A stretch of 64,000 nucleotides of DNA from the NCBI GenBank assembly GCA_047967505.1, contig CM106539.1; one strand, 5' to 3'. The stretch is from Dipteris shenzhenensis (lineage: Eukaryota; Polypodiophyta; Polypodiopsida; Gleicheniales). The notes beneath the pieces were generated by a model. It saw nothing but the letters and a program-made list of their open reading frames with translations. It was not told the origin of the DNA and made no database searches. A program made the translations under genes and the position numbers. This document shows positions 9,695 to 21,356 of this stretch, one piece after another (the first letter of the stretch is position 1; every line of letters starts with the position of its first letter).

Positions 9695-9830
9695 CCCGTA
9701 AAGTGTTCCTATATAGCGACGTTAGGCAAATGTCACTATATAGTGACTATTACAAAAGTTGCTATATAGTGACTTTCAAGTGTCGGTATATAGCGACACT
9801 GATATACTATTTTATAGCAACATTTTCCAG
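9695..9830. repeat. CACTA subterminal repeats, left
   Basis: There are four or five copies of (C)TATATAGCGAC or its near-palindromic variant CTATATAGTGAC within 140 bases, starting about 85 bases from the terminus. They are the likely TnpA-binding sites. Confidence 0.8.
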
Positions 9831-10164
9831 AGAGGTTTTTAACTCATATAGGCCTCAAAAGTTTGTTTTTTCCAATGACAAAATTTTTAAAATTTTCGTA
9901 CATGTTTGATCTCATAGAGAATAAAAATATGAGAGCATGTACATCAAGCCTTTGAAGCTCATATATTCATGTCCAAGTTTGAGATGAAAAAAATCAATTA
10001 AGAGCATTTACATCAACTGTTTCATCTTGAGCCAAGTCTAAGGCACCAAACAAGTCTATCTACAACTCTATACCGAGTTGATCTCCTATATCGTCATCGT
10101 ACTCTAGCATCGTACGTTCACCTAAAAGTACTTGATCATCTTCTTCAATAAAGTGTGGTGATTC

Positions 10165-13100
10165 TTAATGGTAGTTGTCTTCTTCCTCAATATCGTGATC
10201 TCCATCTTCCTCATGTGCGATGTCATTATGCTCATCTTCCTCTTGGCTCATATTGTGATCTTCATCTTCTTCGCTAGATTCATCAGGATCAATTGGATCT
10301 AGCATTGGTAGTGGCATCTCCATATCCACATCTCTATCTTCAAAAATTTGCTTACTTCGTGGTGCAACTTGGATCAGAATGATCTGGATGAAAAACCACC
10401 TATATTGAAGATGGGTGCCAAATGTCGTCAATTATATATATGAAATTATGCTGAAGTACATGTATCAATGGATCTTTAAAAACAAAAGCTTCGATTAATT
10501 GAATTATTAGTATGCACCTGCTCACAGTGCTCGGGAAGAACAAAAGTATCATTTTCATCGGTCCAATGTTTGGTGGAGTCTATTGCAAAGAAACCGCTAC
10601 TATCTTTTCTCACTGTCGCATGGGGACCGTTGTAAATAGTTCTAAACCATTTTACATCAAGAATGAAAATACTAAATTGCCTGAAATAAACTTCATAGAT
10701 TTCGCGTATGGTTCCACAATAATCCAACTGTGAGGAGAGAAGATTGGTATCTGAAGCACTTGCTCGGCTATCTTGTGTGAAGTTAGCCATGACTCCACAA
10801 TCATACGTGACTCTCTTTAAATCGATGCGTTCCATGTGAAAATGTCGTCCATATGACCATAATGCACTATACTTTTTGTACTATAAAAGAGCATCATTAA
10901 AACAATGAAGATGCATCTATTTTATAGCATATATTGCCACAAATAATTACTTAATTATGTCAAGAGGTAAGAAACTTACATGCACCATACATCCAGATGA
11001 TAACTCTCACTCGCACTCGTTTATTATCTCTCCATCACGTTCGGCTTTACGTAGAGCTAGTTGTAGCCAATCAAGTGACATGTGAGTGGGGAGAAGAGCC
11101 AGATCCCATGGATATGGTTGCGATTGCCTATACATTACTCTGAATCTCGTCCTTGCATTTATTCTTTTTGCTTTGGCCACTTCATATCTCTCAATCTACT
11201 TTTGCATCTCAGGGCTATTGAGGATACAAAACTTATTGAATTTCTCCATTTGCTCTTTGCTCATCTTTCTTTCAATCCCTTTTCCTTAGGGAACCTTGCC
11301 AATGATGCGATCATTATCCTTGTTATGCCAAGCTTGCGGCATATCGGGATCCGTGGATGCAAGAAACTCAGTGATATATACTAATGACTCTTGCACAAGC
11401 CATCCCTCTGCCATGTTTGCTTTTGGTCTTGCTCTTTGTCTTACAAATCCCTTCAAAGTTTTCATAAACCGCTCGAGAAAAAACATATATCGACTATGAA
11501 CGGTACCTGTAATAGCCACCTCATCAACTATGTGCACAAGCAAGTGGACTTGAGTTGTCATAATGCTCGAGGGAAAGTGCTTCTCAAGCAAGCATATGGC
11601 TTCGATGGATTCCACCCTAGCCTTCTCGACGCTCGATATGGAGATCTCTTTTTGAGATATCCACCTATTTTACATGTCCATGTAAGATATTTTCATAATC
11701 AGTCTATAGATTAATCAGCTTAAATTGAAGAAAATGCAATCAATGCGATTTGATAGTAAGCATACCTCACAATACCACAGATCTTGAATATAGCATTTCT
11801 AACATCTTCTTGTAAGCACCCTTTTATTGTAATTGGGAGGATGAACTATCAAAGCAGCAAAGAAGTCATGTCAACAATATAACATAATCATAATTACGCT
11901 AACGCATCACGATTATCGGTACACTAATTCTACTTAGAATACCTATAAGACCTTGTGCCAATCATGGGACTTGAGCCCACTAAGCTTATTGTCCTTTGAA
12001 AATGCTCCTTTCAAGCAACACATGTACCCTGTTGGTGTTTGAAAAGAGGCAATGTCCGCCTTGACCGCTGCCTCCTCTCTCGTAGAGAGGATCCACGTTG
12101 CTTTCGGGAGGACAATTTTTCCTGAAGCATGCACTTGGGGCCACAAACGAGACATCCTATTCATAGCATGCAAGTCTTCTCGCACTCCTCTCGAGTCTTT
12201 GGAACCAGCCAAGTGTGCCCAAATAGTAGCCCCCACATTCTTGAAGATATGCATGGGATCCAAGAGATGATTGATTTGTAACTGACCCCAATAAGGAAGC
12301 TCGTGAAAGATCAATAGCCTCTTCATACCAGGAGGAGGTTCCTCTCCATTCGACCTCCAAGCTTGAATCTAGTCACTTACCTTCAAATATGATAGTGGTG
12401 GATCAAGCTGACCTTCACGTGTGAGATGGTCGGGTGGAAGGCATCGAGCATGACCTTCATAAACATTTTTCCTCATATGTTTGGAGTAGCGTGCAAGCGA
12501 TTTCAAACCCGATCCACAAACAGGACAAGCATGGTACCCACTTGTAACAAGTCCTGCACACGTGCATGAATGTTAGTATAAGACATGCGTGTGAAAGAGA
12601 GTCATAAAAGCATAATCCTATATTATACATGTAGAGACACAACCACGTACATGCGCACTCTCCATTATGGATAGTCATGCATGGTCCACATCAAGATACC
12701 CCTGACCAAAATATCATTGGTATGTCTAGGAGCTCTGGAAATATCAAAGACCCGCACTCCTCTCCATAATATTTGTAACTCCTCTATCAAAGGTGCCATG
12801 TACACATCAATATTTTTTGCCTTATACTTTCCTGGCACAAGTAGTGCAAGCATGAGGTGTCCCTTTTTTATTGTTAGCCATGGTGGGATATTGTAATTCA
12901 CCACGATTATGGGCCATGTCGACCAAGATGTCGAGCATAACCCGAAAGGATTCACGCCATACATGGCGAGCCCAAGATGTAAGTTGCTTGGCTGCCTCGC
13001 AAAGTTCAGCCACTGATTGTCTATGTGCTTCCAAGCTACACAATTTGTGGGAATCCTCAATGTGTCATCAGTGGACCGATGAGATGCATGCCATGTCATC

Positions 13101-14074
13101 AACTCCGCTATGGATTTGCATCGGGACATGTGCTGTATTCTTGCAATGATGGGAAAGTGTCTCAAGACCTTTACCAGTATCTGCTCACCCTGCAAGTCAT
13201 CTCTATATCGTTGTTCCCCACACTTTGGACAACTAGCCAAATCTCCATGCTCACGAGGAAAGAGAATACAATTATTATGGCAAGCATGGATGGTATCATA
13301 ATCCATACTCACCGTTGTTAGCATCTTTTTCGCTTCATCTCTTGATGCGGGCATGGTATTTGGTGTAGGCAACATCTTTTGGAGGAACCTATCACAATTC
13401 AAACATACATAGGCTTCGAACAATGATGATTCGGTATACACTAATCCATACATGATGATTCTCAAAACAAACAATATCCAAATAATGAGTCAAATTAATG
13501 CAAGAGCTTACCTCATTAAGGTCGAGACACTTGTATTTGACCACCCATACTTTACTTGCAGATTCAAGATTGAGAGACAAGCACGTAGTTTAGACATCCT
13601 AGCACCCTCGTACAATTGTGTTGATTGCAACTCTCGCATTTTGATCTCAGACTCTGACATCACGTGTACATGGGATATAGTCCCCCAAAAAATAGAATCC
13701 ATCATGTCGACCATACCCTCGTCATCATCCAGGAGACTACAGTCTTGCTCAAAGTGTGAAGGTATATGCATACCCTTGTCAGCCTCCTCATCTTGTTTTA
13801 AGATTTTGTGTAAATATAAGATCTTGTATTTCCTGGTATCCAATATTAACTGCGAACTTAAACAGCTTTGACTTACCGATAATCCATCAACATGTGCAAC
13901 ACCAATGGTGGGTACTAGTTCGGGCTCCTCCCCATACATCTGCAAGTGGCGCATGATAATACGATGTTGATGTCGTACTTCTCGCTTGCAATGAATGCAA
14001 TGATAGTATAACCTCTCCGTAAGCCACTTTGTGCTCCCGGGCATTGGCGCATCATCGGACGTCATCCCTTCCAT
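10165..14074 (-). CDS. TNP2: TNP2-type CACTA transposase (Transposase_21), multi-exon
   Basis: TNP2-type proteins catalyse CACTA excision and insertion. Minus-strand exons, in order: N-terminal zinc-binding segment YYHCIHCKREVRHQH and an acidic region (14074 to about 13512, probably with an intron near 13875-13802 that starts GTAAGT); transposase core about 13388-12665 (SCPKCGEQRY, HLGLAMYGVNPF, PIIVVNYNIPPWL); ACPVCG zinc-finger exon about 12557-12381; LPYWGQLQINHLLDPMHIFKNVG exon about 12360-11943; DUF4218-like exon about 11640-11286 (HLLVHIVDEV, SRYMFFLERFMK); a further part 11285-11080 in another frame; a DUF4216-like exon 10835-10476; and an acidic tail 10431-10165. Splice sites seen include AATGAG|GTAAGC near 13511 and GTGATAG before 13388. 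Exon limits are approximate. A shorter relative lies at 24080-26940. Confidence 0.85.
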
Positions 14075-14164
14075 CTACACTTATAAAATCACAACATAAG
14101 TTGCAAGAAAATATATTAACAGTTATAAAATAGCATCTATGTGCTTTTTTAACTAAGAACATAA

Positions 14165-14290
14165 AATGTCTTAAAGCATCACTATATAGCGACGTTTTGA
14201 TCTGTTGCATCACTATATAGCGACGCTTTTAATTAAAAACATTGCTATATAGTGACAACAAAGCGTCGCTATATAGCGACGTTGTGGATT
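14165..14290. promoter_or_regulatory. Internal cluster of CACTA subterminal-type repeats, candidate divergent promoter
   Basis: Four copies of CTATATAGCGACG-type motifs lie between the 5' end of the minus-strand TNP2 gene and the plus-strand TnpA-like gene. They are the same motifs found at both element ends. If the element's DNA-binding protein recognises them, they would let it regulate both divergent genes, or they mark an old composite junction (inference). Confidence 0.6.
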
Positions 14291-14801
14291 AAAAGCGAAA
14301 CCCGACGCGACGCGAGGCACTTTCTTCAGCACTCTCTAATCTTTCAAGTAAGCAAGGCAATCTCTCCCACCACCTATTTTCGATGACCTCCCACCTATTT
14401 CCGACGACCTTCTACTCTATTCTCCACTCCTCACCCCTCTCCTAGCTCTTGTGCTCCCTCTTCACCCTTCTCTCTCTTTGGTTTCTTGAAAGGAAGTTTT
14501 TCAAGAGGTGAGTCACTTTTAACAATGTAGGTAGCTTTTTTGTTAGATTTCGTTTTGTGAGTGCTTCTCCTTGTATTGCTAAACCTGTAAACTAGTTTTC
14601 ATGCTTGATTTCAAAGGATTGAAACAAAAAACGAGATTTCAAGAAAGAAAGAAGACTCACCTCTTCTAGTCTTTTTTGTATTTCTCTTCCTTCTCTTTCT
14701 CCTCGTCTCCTCAATCTCCTCCTTTCAAGAAGTTGCTTTTGTAATCTCCACCTTCCTCTAACATCTTATTTGAAAAATGGTATGTTTCCTCTTTTTTGTA
14801 G

Positions 14802-17800
14802 GGCCAGTCCACAACACCGAGCAAGACGTACTATTCCAGGTAAGTGCTTCCTCTTTTTTCCATTTGTTATTTTTGTTATTTGCATTGGCCTGTAGCATAG
14901 GAACCCTCTCTTCCCCTCTCTTTCCTCTTCTTTCCCTCTTCTCTCCTCTTCTTTCCCTCCTTTCCTTCTTCTCTCCTTCAATCTTTCAATCTCTTTCCCC
15001 CTCTTTTTCCCTCTTTCCTTTCCCTCTTCTTCTCTCTTTCCCTCTTTCTTTCCCTCTTCTTCTCTCTTTCCCCCTGCTCTTATGCTCATGCATAAGCATA
15101 AGCATGAGCATATGTCTCCTTCTCTTATGCTTATGCTTATGCATAAGACTCATGCACAAGAGAAGTAGACATATGCTCATGCATAAGCATGAGCATATGT
15201 CTCTTTTTCCCTCTTTACTTTTCCTCTTCTTCTCTCTTTCTTTCCCTCTTTCCCCTTTCCAATCTCTCTTTCCTTTGCCTCTTCTTCTCTCTTCTTTTCT
15301 TTTCCCCCCTCTTTTTCTCTCTTTCATGCTCATGTTCTTATGCTCATGCATAAGCATAAGCATGAGCATATGTCTCCTTCTCTTATGCTTATGCTTAAGA
15401 GAAGGAGACATATGCTCATGCTTATGCTTATGCATGAGCATGAGAGAAGTAGACTTATGCTTATGCATAAGCATGAGCATATGTCTCTTTTTCCCTCTTT
15501 ACTTTCCCTCTTCTTCTCTCTTTCCCCCTTCTCTTATGCTCATGCATAAGCATAAGCATGAGCATATGCCTCCTTCTCTTCTGCTCATGCTTATGCTTAT
15601 GCATAAGAGGAGTCTTATGCATAAGCATAAGCATGAGCATAAGAGAAGGAGACATATGCTCATGCTCATGCTTAAGCATGAGCATAAGAGAAGTAGATGT
15701 CTCTTTTTCCCTTTTTACTTTTCCTCTTCTTCTCACTTTCTTTCCCTCTTTCCCCTTTTCCAATCTCTCTTTCCTTTCCCTCTTCTTCTCTCTTTCCCCC
15801 TTCTCTTATGCTCATGCATAAGCATAAGCATGAGCATATGTCTCCTCTTATGCATAAGCATAAGCATGAGCATAAGAGAAGAAGACATATGCTCATGCTT
15901 ATGCTTATGCATGAGCATAAGAGAAGTAGACATATGCTCATGCATAAGCATGAGCATATGTGTCCTTCTCTTTACTTTCCCTCTTCTTCTCTCTTTCTTT
16001 CCCTCTTTTTCCCTTTTGCCAATCTCTCTTTCCTTTCCCTCTTCTTCTCTCTTCTCCTCTTTTCCCCCCTCTTTTTCCTCTTTCATGCTTATGTTCTTAT
16101 GCTCATGCATAAGCATAAGCATGAGCATAGGTCTCCATCTCTTATGCTTATGCTTATGCATAAGACTCCTCTTATGCATAAGCATAAGCATGAGCATAAG
16201 AGAAGAAGACATATGCTCATGCTTATGCTTATGCATGAGCATAAGAGAAGTAGACATATGCTCATGCATAAGCATGAGCATAAGAGAAGGAGACATATGC
16301 TCATGCTTATGCTTATGCATGAGCATAAGAGAAGTAGACATATGCTCATGCATAAGCATGAGCATATGTCTCTTTTTCCCTCTTTCCCCTTTTCCCCCCT
16401 CTTCCCCATCTTCTTCTCTCTTTCCCCTCTTCTTTCCCTCCTTTCCTTCTCCTTCTCCTTCTCCTTCCCTCTTTCAATATCTTTCCCCCTCCTCTTCTTT
16501 CTTTCCCTCTTCTTCTCTCTTTCTTTCCCTCTTTCCCCTTTTCCAATCTCTCTTTCCTTTCCCTCTTCTTCTCTCTTCTCCTCTTTTCCCTCCTCTTTTC
16601 CTCCTCTTCTCCTCTTTTAATTCCCTCCTCTTCTCCTCTTTTCCCTCCTCTTTTCCTCTTCTTCCTCTTTTCTTCTTCCTCTTCTTTCCCTCTTCTACCT
16701 CTTCTCTTCCACTTTCTCTTTTCCCTCTTCTCTCCTCTTCTTTCCCTCTTCTTTCCCTCTTCTTCTCTCTTCTTTCCTTCTTTCCTTTCCCTCTTCTTCT
16801 CTCTTTCCCCTCTTCCAATCTATTTTCCTTTCCCTCTTCTTCCTCTTTTCCTTTGCCTATGCCTATGCTTATGTTTGTTTTTTGTTTTTTGTTTTCGTGT
16901 TTGTGTCTATGTTAGACATGGGATCATGTCGCATGTCTGACGAGTACGTACAGCCTTGTAGGAGGAGACATCACGATCTATATGCTCCAGAGGACTTTGA
17001 TTCCTCTCAGGCGACACCTGAGGGGACTACCCCTGGTCCGACTCCTCTTGGACCTAGCATTGCGACTACCCCTGGTCCGACTCCTCTCGGACCTAGCATT
17101 GCGACTACCCCTGGTCCGACTCCTCTCGGACGTAGCACTACGACTACCCCTCGAGGAACTCCTCGGCTAGTCGCGCATGGCTTTGTCGGGAGTCCCGACG
17201 AGTTTGTAGTGCAGATGAGCGATGAGGAGGCAGCGAGATTCTTCTCTCTACTATCTCAAAGAACCTCAGCAATTCCCTCCTCTACACTAACGGCTGGACA
17301 TACTACCTAGCCATCCCCTCGTGCCCCTTTGACCGAGGGGTCATCACCTGCATGTGCCTCTCGTAATGGAAGGAAGATAGGACAGGCACCCCTCGAGGAA
17401 CTCCTCAGCTAGTCGCGCATGGCTTTGTCGGGAGTCCCGACGAGTTTGTAGTGCAGATGAGCGATGAGGAGGCAGCGAGATTCTTCTCTCTGCTATCTCA
17501 AAGAACCTCAGCAATTCCCTCCTCTACACTGACGGCTGGACATACTACCTAGCCATCCCCTCGTGCCCCTTCGGACCGAGGGGTCATCACCTGCATGTGC
17601 CTCTTGTAATGGAAGGAAGAGTAGGACGGGCAGCTTATGTTGTGCTGACTCGGGAGATGTAGACGAGTCAGCACACTCACATCCCTACAGGTCTCCACTT
17701 GGTCTGGAGACATAGTATCAGTCAGGTCCCTTGCCCTCTCCTACTCCCACTGCTACTCCTCGCTTCGAAAGTGCTCGCACAGCTTCCACTCCTTCTGACT

Positions 17801-18765
17801 CTGCTACCATCAGTCCTCCTTACTCATCAGGGGATCTCTCCTATCAAATCATGGCTGCCGGAGAGATAATAGAAGATAGAAAGGGCAAAGCACTGATGGC
17901 CACCATGAGGCGGTTGATGAGCCATCACTTTAAGAGCAGCATTGCTACCGATTGGCGGTATCAAGATGACCAAAAGAAGCAGGTGGTCATCGACGAATTA
18001 AAACAAAAATACCCTAACTTGCCAAATTGGGAGTTTAATGAGAATTCTATGCGAGAGCACATGGGTTTTATCTTCAAGAATTGTAGATCAACCTTGGGTA
18101 CTTCCATCACAAAGGGGTTGGCTAAACCTAGCTGGGCAGACAAAGCTGATTGGAAGTTCTTCAAGAAGCAAAATAGGGACCATCTCGAAATGTTCGAGGG
18201 TCAGAGGAGGGCTGCGAAGAGATAGTTGGACATCGTAGGTACTTCGCACTTTGGTGCAGGTGGACGGTTGTGTTCGAGGCAACCGTGGTAAGTCTACTTC
18301 TTCTCATTTAATGTATTGTTCTATTTGTTTTACTACATATTACATGCACCTTAGCTAACTCTAACTCTCGTAAATTGGATCCATAGCAAGCTGCAATGGG
18401 TCGTCTTCCTACAGATGCAAAGACACGACGCGCATTTCGCATAGGAACAAAGCCATGTTTATTGAGCAAGAGGCATGGGAGAAACGGTCGATTGGGTTGA
18501 GGTGGCTGCTTGCACGGTATAAGTCTACTCCTACTTGTAATCTCACTTTTTAAATTGTTTTATTCTTTAAGTTTGAATCTAATTTTCAATTTATATGGTT
18601 CACTCTTAGGGTCAAAGCTCAAGCATCCCATCACGGGAGGCAAGCGATCACTAGGGGCAGGGATCAGATGCACGTGACGAGGATCAGGGAGAAGGCGCAG
18701 CTCACGAGGACCAAGGATAAGGCCAACAAGATGAGGACGAGGACAAGGACGATTCGAATGAGTAG
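14802..18765 (+). CDS. TnpA-like CACTA accessory protein (Transposase_24/Ptta type), multi-exon
   Basis: This family encodes the DNA-binding partner that recognises subterminal repeats. A 38-base exon (14802-14839) is bounded by a TTTTTTGTAG acceptor and CAG|GTAAGT donor. The next exon would begin at 16916 after CTATGTTAG and stays in frame with ATG 16918 (MGSCRMSDEYVQ). It has three 39-base Thr/Pro/Gly repeats (17030-17146), then a 242-base tandem duplication (17146-17387, 17388-about 17632) that introduces a stop at 17308-17310. The main domain is 17731-18225 (DLSYQIMAAGE, DWRYQDDQKK, MREHMGFIFK, WADKADWKFFKK). Later exons follow donors near 18288 and 18519. The Asp/Glu-rich tail ends at the stop at 18763-18765, with one in-frame TAA before it. 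Exon joining across the duplication is unresolved. Confidence 0.65.
14840..16915 (+). repeat. Pyrimidine-rich, palindromic array filling a putative TnpA intron
   Basis: This is 2.1 kb of TTTCCCTCTTC-type sequence interrupted by five clusters (about 15077-15206, 15325-15490, 15533-15690, 15803-15965, 16084-16375). The clusters are made of 'gcataagcataagcatgagc' and its reverse complement, each able to fold into long hairpins. Long open frames in several phases, one of 712 codons ending at 16915, are explained by the lack of stop-forming triplets. The segment is flanked by a strong donor at 14840 and an acceptor at 16914-16915, so I read it as intronic. Confidence 0.8.
17146..17632 (+). repeat. 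242-base direct tandem duplication within TnpA-like gene
   Basis: Two near-identical copies run from 'acccctcgaggaactcctc' (17146 and 17388). They carry the segment encoding LVAHGFVGSPDEFVVQMSDEE twice in different phases because the period is not a multiple of three. Confidence 0.9.
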
Positions 18766-19077
18766 TAGTAGTAGTAGTAGAAGTTTGCATTTTCTTCACC
18801 ATGTATGTTATTTTTGTATATCTGCTCGTTTGAGCAATTTCGTATCACCCTTTCGAAAGGGTAATTTTGTAACAAACAATGTTGTATATGTTCGACATGT
18901 ATATGCTTTTGTTGCTCGATCATTTCATTTGAGCGATTTTGTATCACCCTTTTTGCAAGGAAAATTTTGTTATAAATTGTTTTTTTGTAATTACAAAAAA
19001 AAAGCATTAGTGGGGCAAAACAGGGCTTGCTATGGTCTTGTTTAGCCCCACTAATGGTTTTTTTAAAGTTCTATTAA

Positions 19078-19200
19078 TCGTCGCTATATAGCAACGTTTA
19101 CCAGTGTCACTGTAGAGTGACAATTATCAGTGTTGCTATATAGCGATGTTTAACAACGTCATTATATAGCGATGCTTTATAGCAACGGTTCTTTTTCGTC
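19078..19200. repeat. CACTA subterminal repeats, right
   Basis: There are several direct and inverted CTATATAGCGACG-like motifs starting about 100 bases inside the right terminus. They pair with the left cluster at 9695-9830. Confidence 0.8.
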
Positions 19201-19303
19201 GCTTTTAATGACTTTAATAACAACGTTTGCGCCTGTTTTTAAAAAAAATTTAATGTAAAAAGCGTCGGTATTTTCGTCGAAAAAGGGCCTATGTCTTGTA
19301 GTG

Positions 19304-19990
19304 TCTCCCCCATTCCCGATTTAGGATGAGAGTTTAAGATCGGTTTTAAAACCAATCTTGATCTCTTATGCACGATGGATGACAAGAGTTCAAGATTGGT
19401 TTTAAATCCAATCTTCATCTCTCATGCCCTCCGAGGATGAAAGTTTAAGATAATTTCCAAGACCATCTTGGTCTCTCTTGTCCTATGGATGATGATATGT
19501 CAAGAACGGTTCTGAAATTGATCTAGTACAGAATGTGTTTTAAGGATTAAAGTAGAAGATCATATCTAAAATAGATCGTGGTCACTCATGCGCAATGGAG
19601 GTTGAAATTTTAAAACCAATCTGGATCTTGATCTCTCATGTCCAGATTGGTTTTAAAACTAATCTTAAACTCCACCATGTCATATGAAGGATGAAGCCAA
19701 GATTGGTTTTAAAACGATCCTGGTATCTCTTCATGGAAAAGATTAATTTTTTTCTAAAACCGATCTTGGGCTCTTAGGCGAGTTGGAGGATCATTGATCA
19801 AGATTGGTTTTGAAACTGATCTTCATGTCAGATGCTGAATGGAGGAAGAGAGTTTGAGTTTGTTTTTAAAACCGATCATGGTCTCCATCATGTCATGTGA
19901 AGGTTCAAGCCAAGATCAATTTTAAAACTGATCTTCGTCTCTCAACCATGGGAAAGTTTAACATCAATCAGGAGCAGGTTATGGCTTGTT
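19304..19990. repeat. Palindromic repeat array, right part
   Basis: About twelve degenerate units of 50-60 bases contain AAGATCGGTTTTAAAACCGA-type palindromes alternating with 'gtctctcatgcc...ggatgaa'. This continues the array interrupted at 9608 and is itself cut at 19996 by a Copia LTR. Confidence 0.8.
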
Positions 19991-19995
19991 TGTAC

Positions 19996-20251
19996 TGACA
20001 AAATATGAAGAGGGGAGAGGAGAAGAGTGGAGATGAGGAGAGAGGGCACAGCTAGAGAGCACACCACAAATGACTAACTGTACACTAGATTTAGTTGAAA
20101 AAATAGAATATATACAAACCCATTTAGGGTTAGGAATAGGGGATCTAACCCTTTTCTTTATAGCACTCTATAAGGTTAGTGCTATGCACATATGATCCGT
20201 CATGGTGCTATACACACATGATCACACAATGTTGAGCGTGAACTCTCAACA
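19996..20251 (-). repeat. Copia 3' LTR (256 bp)
   Basis: On the minus strand it reads TGTTGAGAGTTC to TTTTGTCA. It is the clear homologue of the LTR at 59702-59970. It has one or two TTAGGG units where the other has four. Confidence 0.9.
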
Positions 20252-21356
20252 CCTTCCCTCAAGATCAACATCATGAAGTAGGCCTTCCCTCAAGATGATG
20301 ATTCTAGGGAATCGAAGAAGGATTGAGCATTACATTCCATCATACCCCTTTAATGGGAATGTCCTTTCTCTACGTCAAACCAAGAACTAGTTGGTGTTTC
20401 TCGAATTGCTCTTTACCGAGTGGTTTGGTAAAGATGTCTGCAACATTTTCTTTGCTATCACAATGCTGCAGTGTGATGTCACCAAGTAACACTCTTTCTC
20501 TGATGAAGTGCTCTCTGACATCAATGTGCTTTGTCCTGGAGTGATATACTGGATTTTTGGCCAATGCTTAAGCCGATTGATTATCACAGTATATTGTTGT
20601 TTGCTTTGACTCATCAAAGTAATCTATTTCTGACAATAGTCTTCTGAGCCATAGCCTCACATGCACCTGTAATGAGTGCTCTATATTTTGCTTCAGTCGA
20701 AGAAAAGAAATAGTTGGCTGTTTGTTTGACAACCATGATATAGCACCTTGACCAAGGAAAAATGCATATCCCTGTGTCGATCTCCTGGTCTCATGATCTC
20801 CGGCATAGTCACTGTCACAGTATCCATGCAACCGTGGATGACTTCCTCTGTATTCTATCCCAAACTATCTTGTACCTCTGATGTATCTCAAGACTCTTTT
20901 GGTTGCATTCCAGTGAGACTGTTTTGTATTTGCCATAAACTGTGCTAGTGAGCTTACTACATAACAAATATTTGGCCGTGTGATTGTCAGATATATAAGA
21001 GATCCGATGAGCTACCTATGGTATCTGTCATTGACTATAGGATTTTCTGAATCTTTGGTAAGTTTCAAACTTTGTTCCATGGGAGTGGCTGCAATCTTGC
21101 AATCTGCCATATGAAACTTCTTGAGGAGACTGTCAACATACTTGAGTTGACTCATGAATGTGCTATCTGAATCTCTCCAGAACTCAATTCCAAGACAATA
21201 GTGCATAAGTCCAAGATCTTTCATGTCGAACTTTGCAGATAAGTCTTGTTTCAATTTTCTGATGAAGCTATCCTTGGTTCCTATCACAATCAGAACATCT
21301 ACGTATAAAAGTGCAATAGTAATGTCTTCCCCTTGAATTTTGTAGTAGAGAGTATG
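19996..21356 (-). mobile_element. Truncated Copia retrotransposon (3' LTR, RNase H, part of RT)
   Basis: The 3' LTR lies at 19996-20251 on the minus strand, with a polypurine tract (reverse of 'ccttccctc') next to it. Then, moving right, comes RNase H (20370-20831, two phases; KHIDVREHFI, CDSKENVADIFTKPLG) and RT (21012-21287; MKDLGLMHYCLGIEF, KFHMADCKIAATPMEQ). Homology to the sister copy at 59702-64000 stops at about 21356, inside RT, where the repeat also found at 3731 begins. The frames carry shifts and stops, so it is dead. Confidence 0.9.

Larger units (their letters stand above)
9609..19303. mobile_element. Structurally complete CACTA (CMC-EnSpm) transposon, 9.7 kb
   Basis: The left end is CACTACTACACACGGATCCT and the right end reads, on the opposite strand, CACTACAAGACATAGGCCCT (14 of 20 matching). 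The 3-base duplication TCT lies at 9606-9608 and 19304-19306. TATAGCGAC-type subterminal repeats lie inside both ends (9695-9830, 19078-19200). Inside are a TNP2-type transposase gene on the minus strand (10165-14074) and a TnpA-like gene on the plus strand (about 14802-18765), divergently arranged around a third repeat cluster at 14165-14290. It inserted into the palindromic array whose two halves flank it. Both genes seem largely intact in structure but contain a few suspicious stops, so present activity is uncertain. Confidence 0.9.

Noticed and set aside
14777-16915. A 712-codon open frame ending two bases before ATG 16918
   Set aside because: It is made of pyrimidine tracts and palindromes that cannot form stops. 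Other phases are open too, and splice signals bracket the region, so it is read as an intron.
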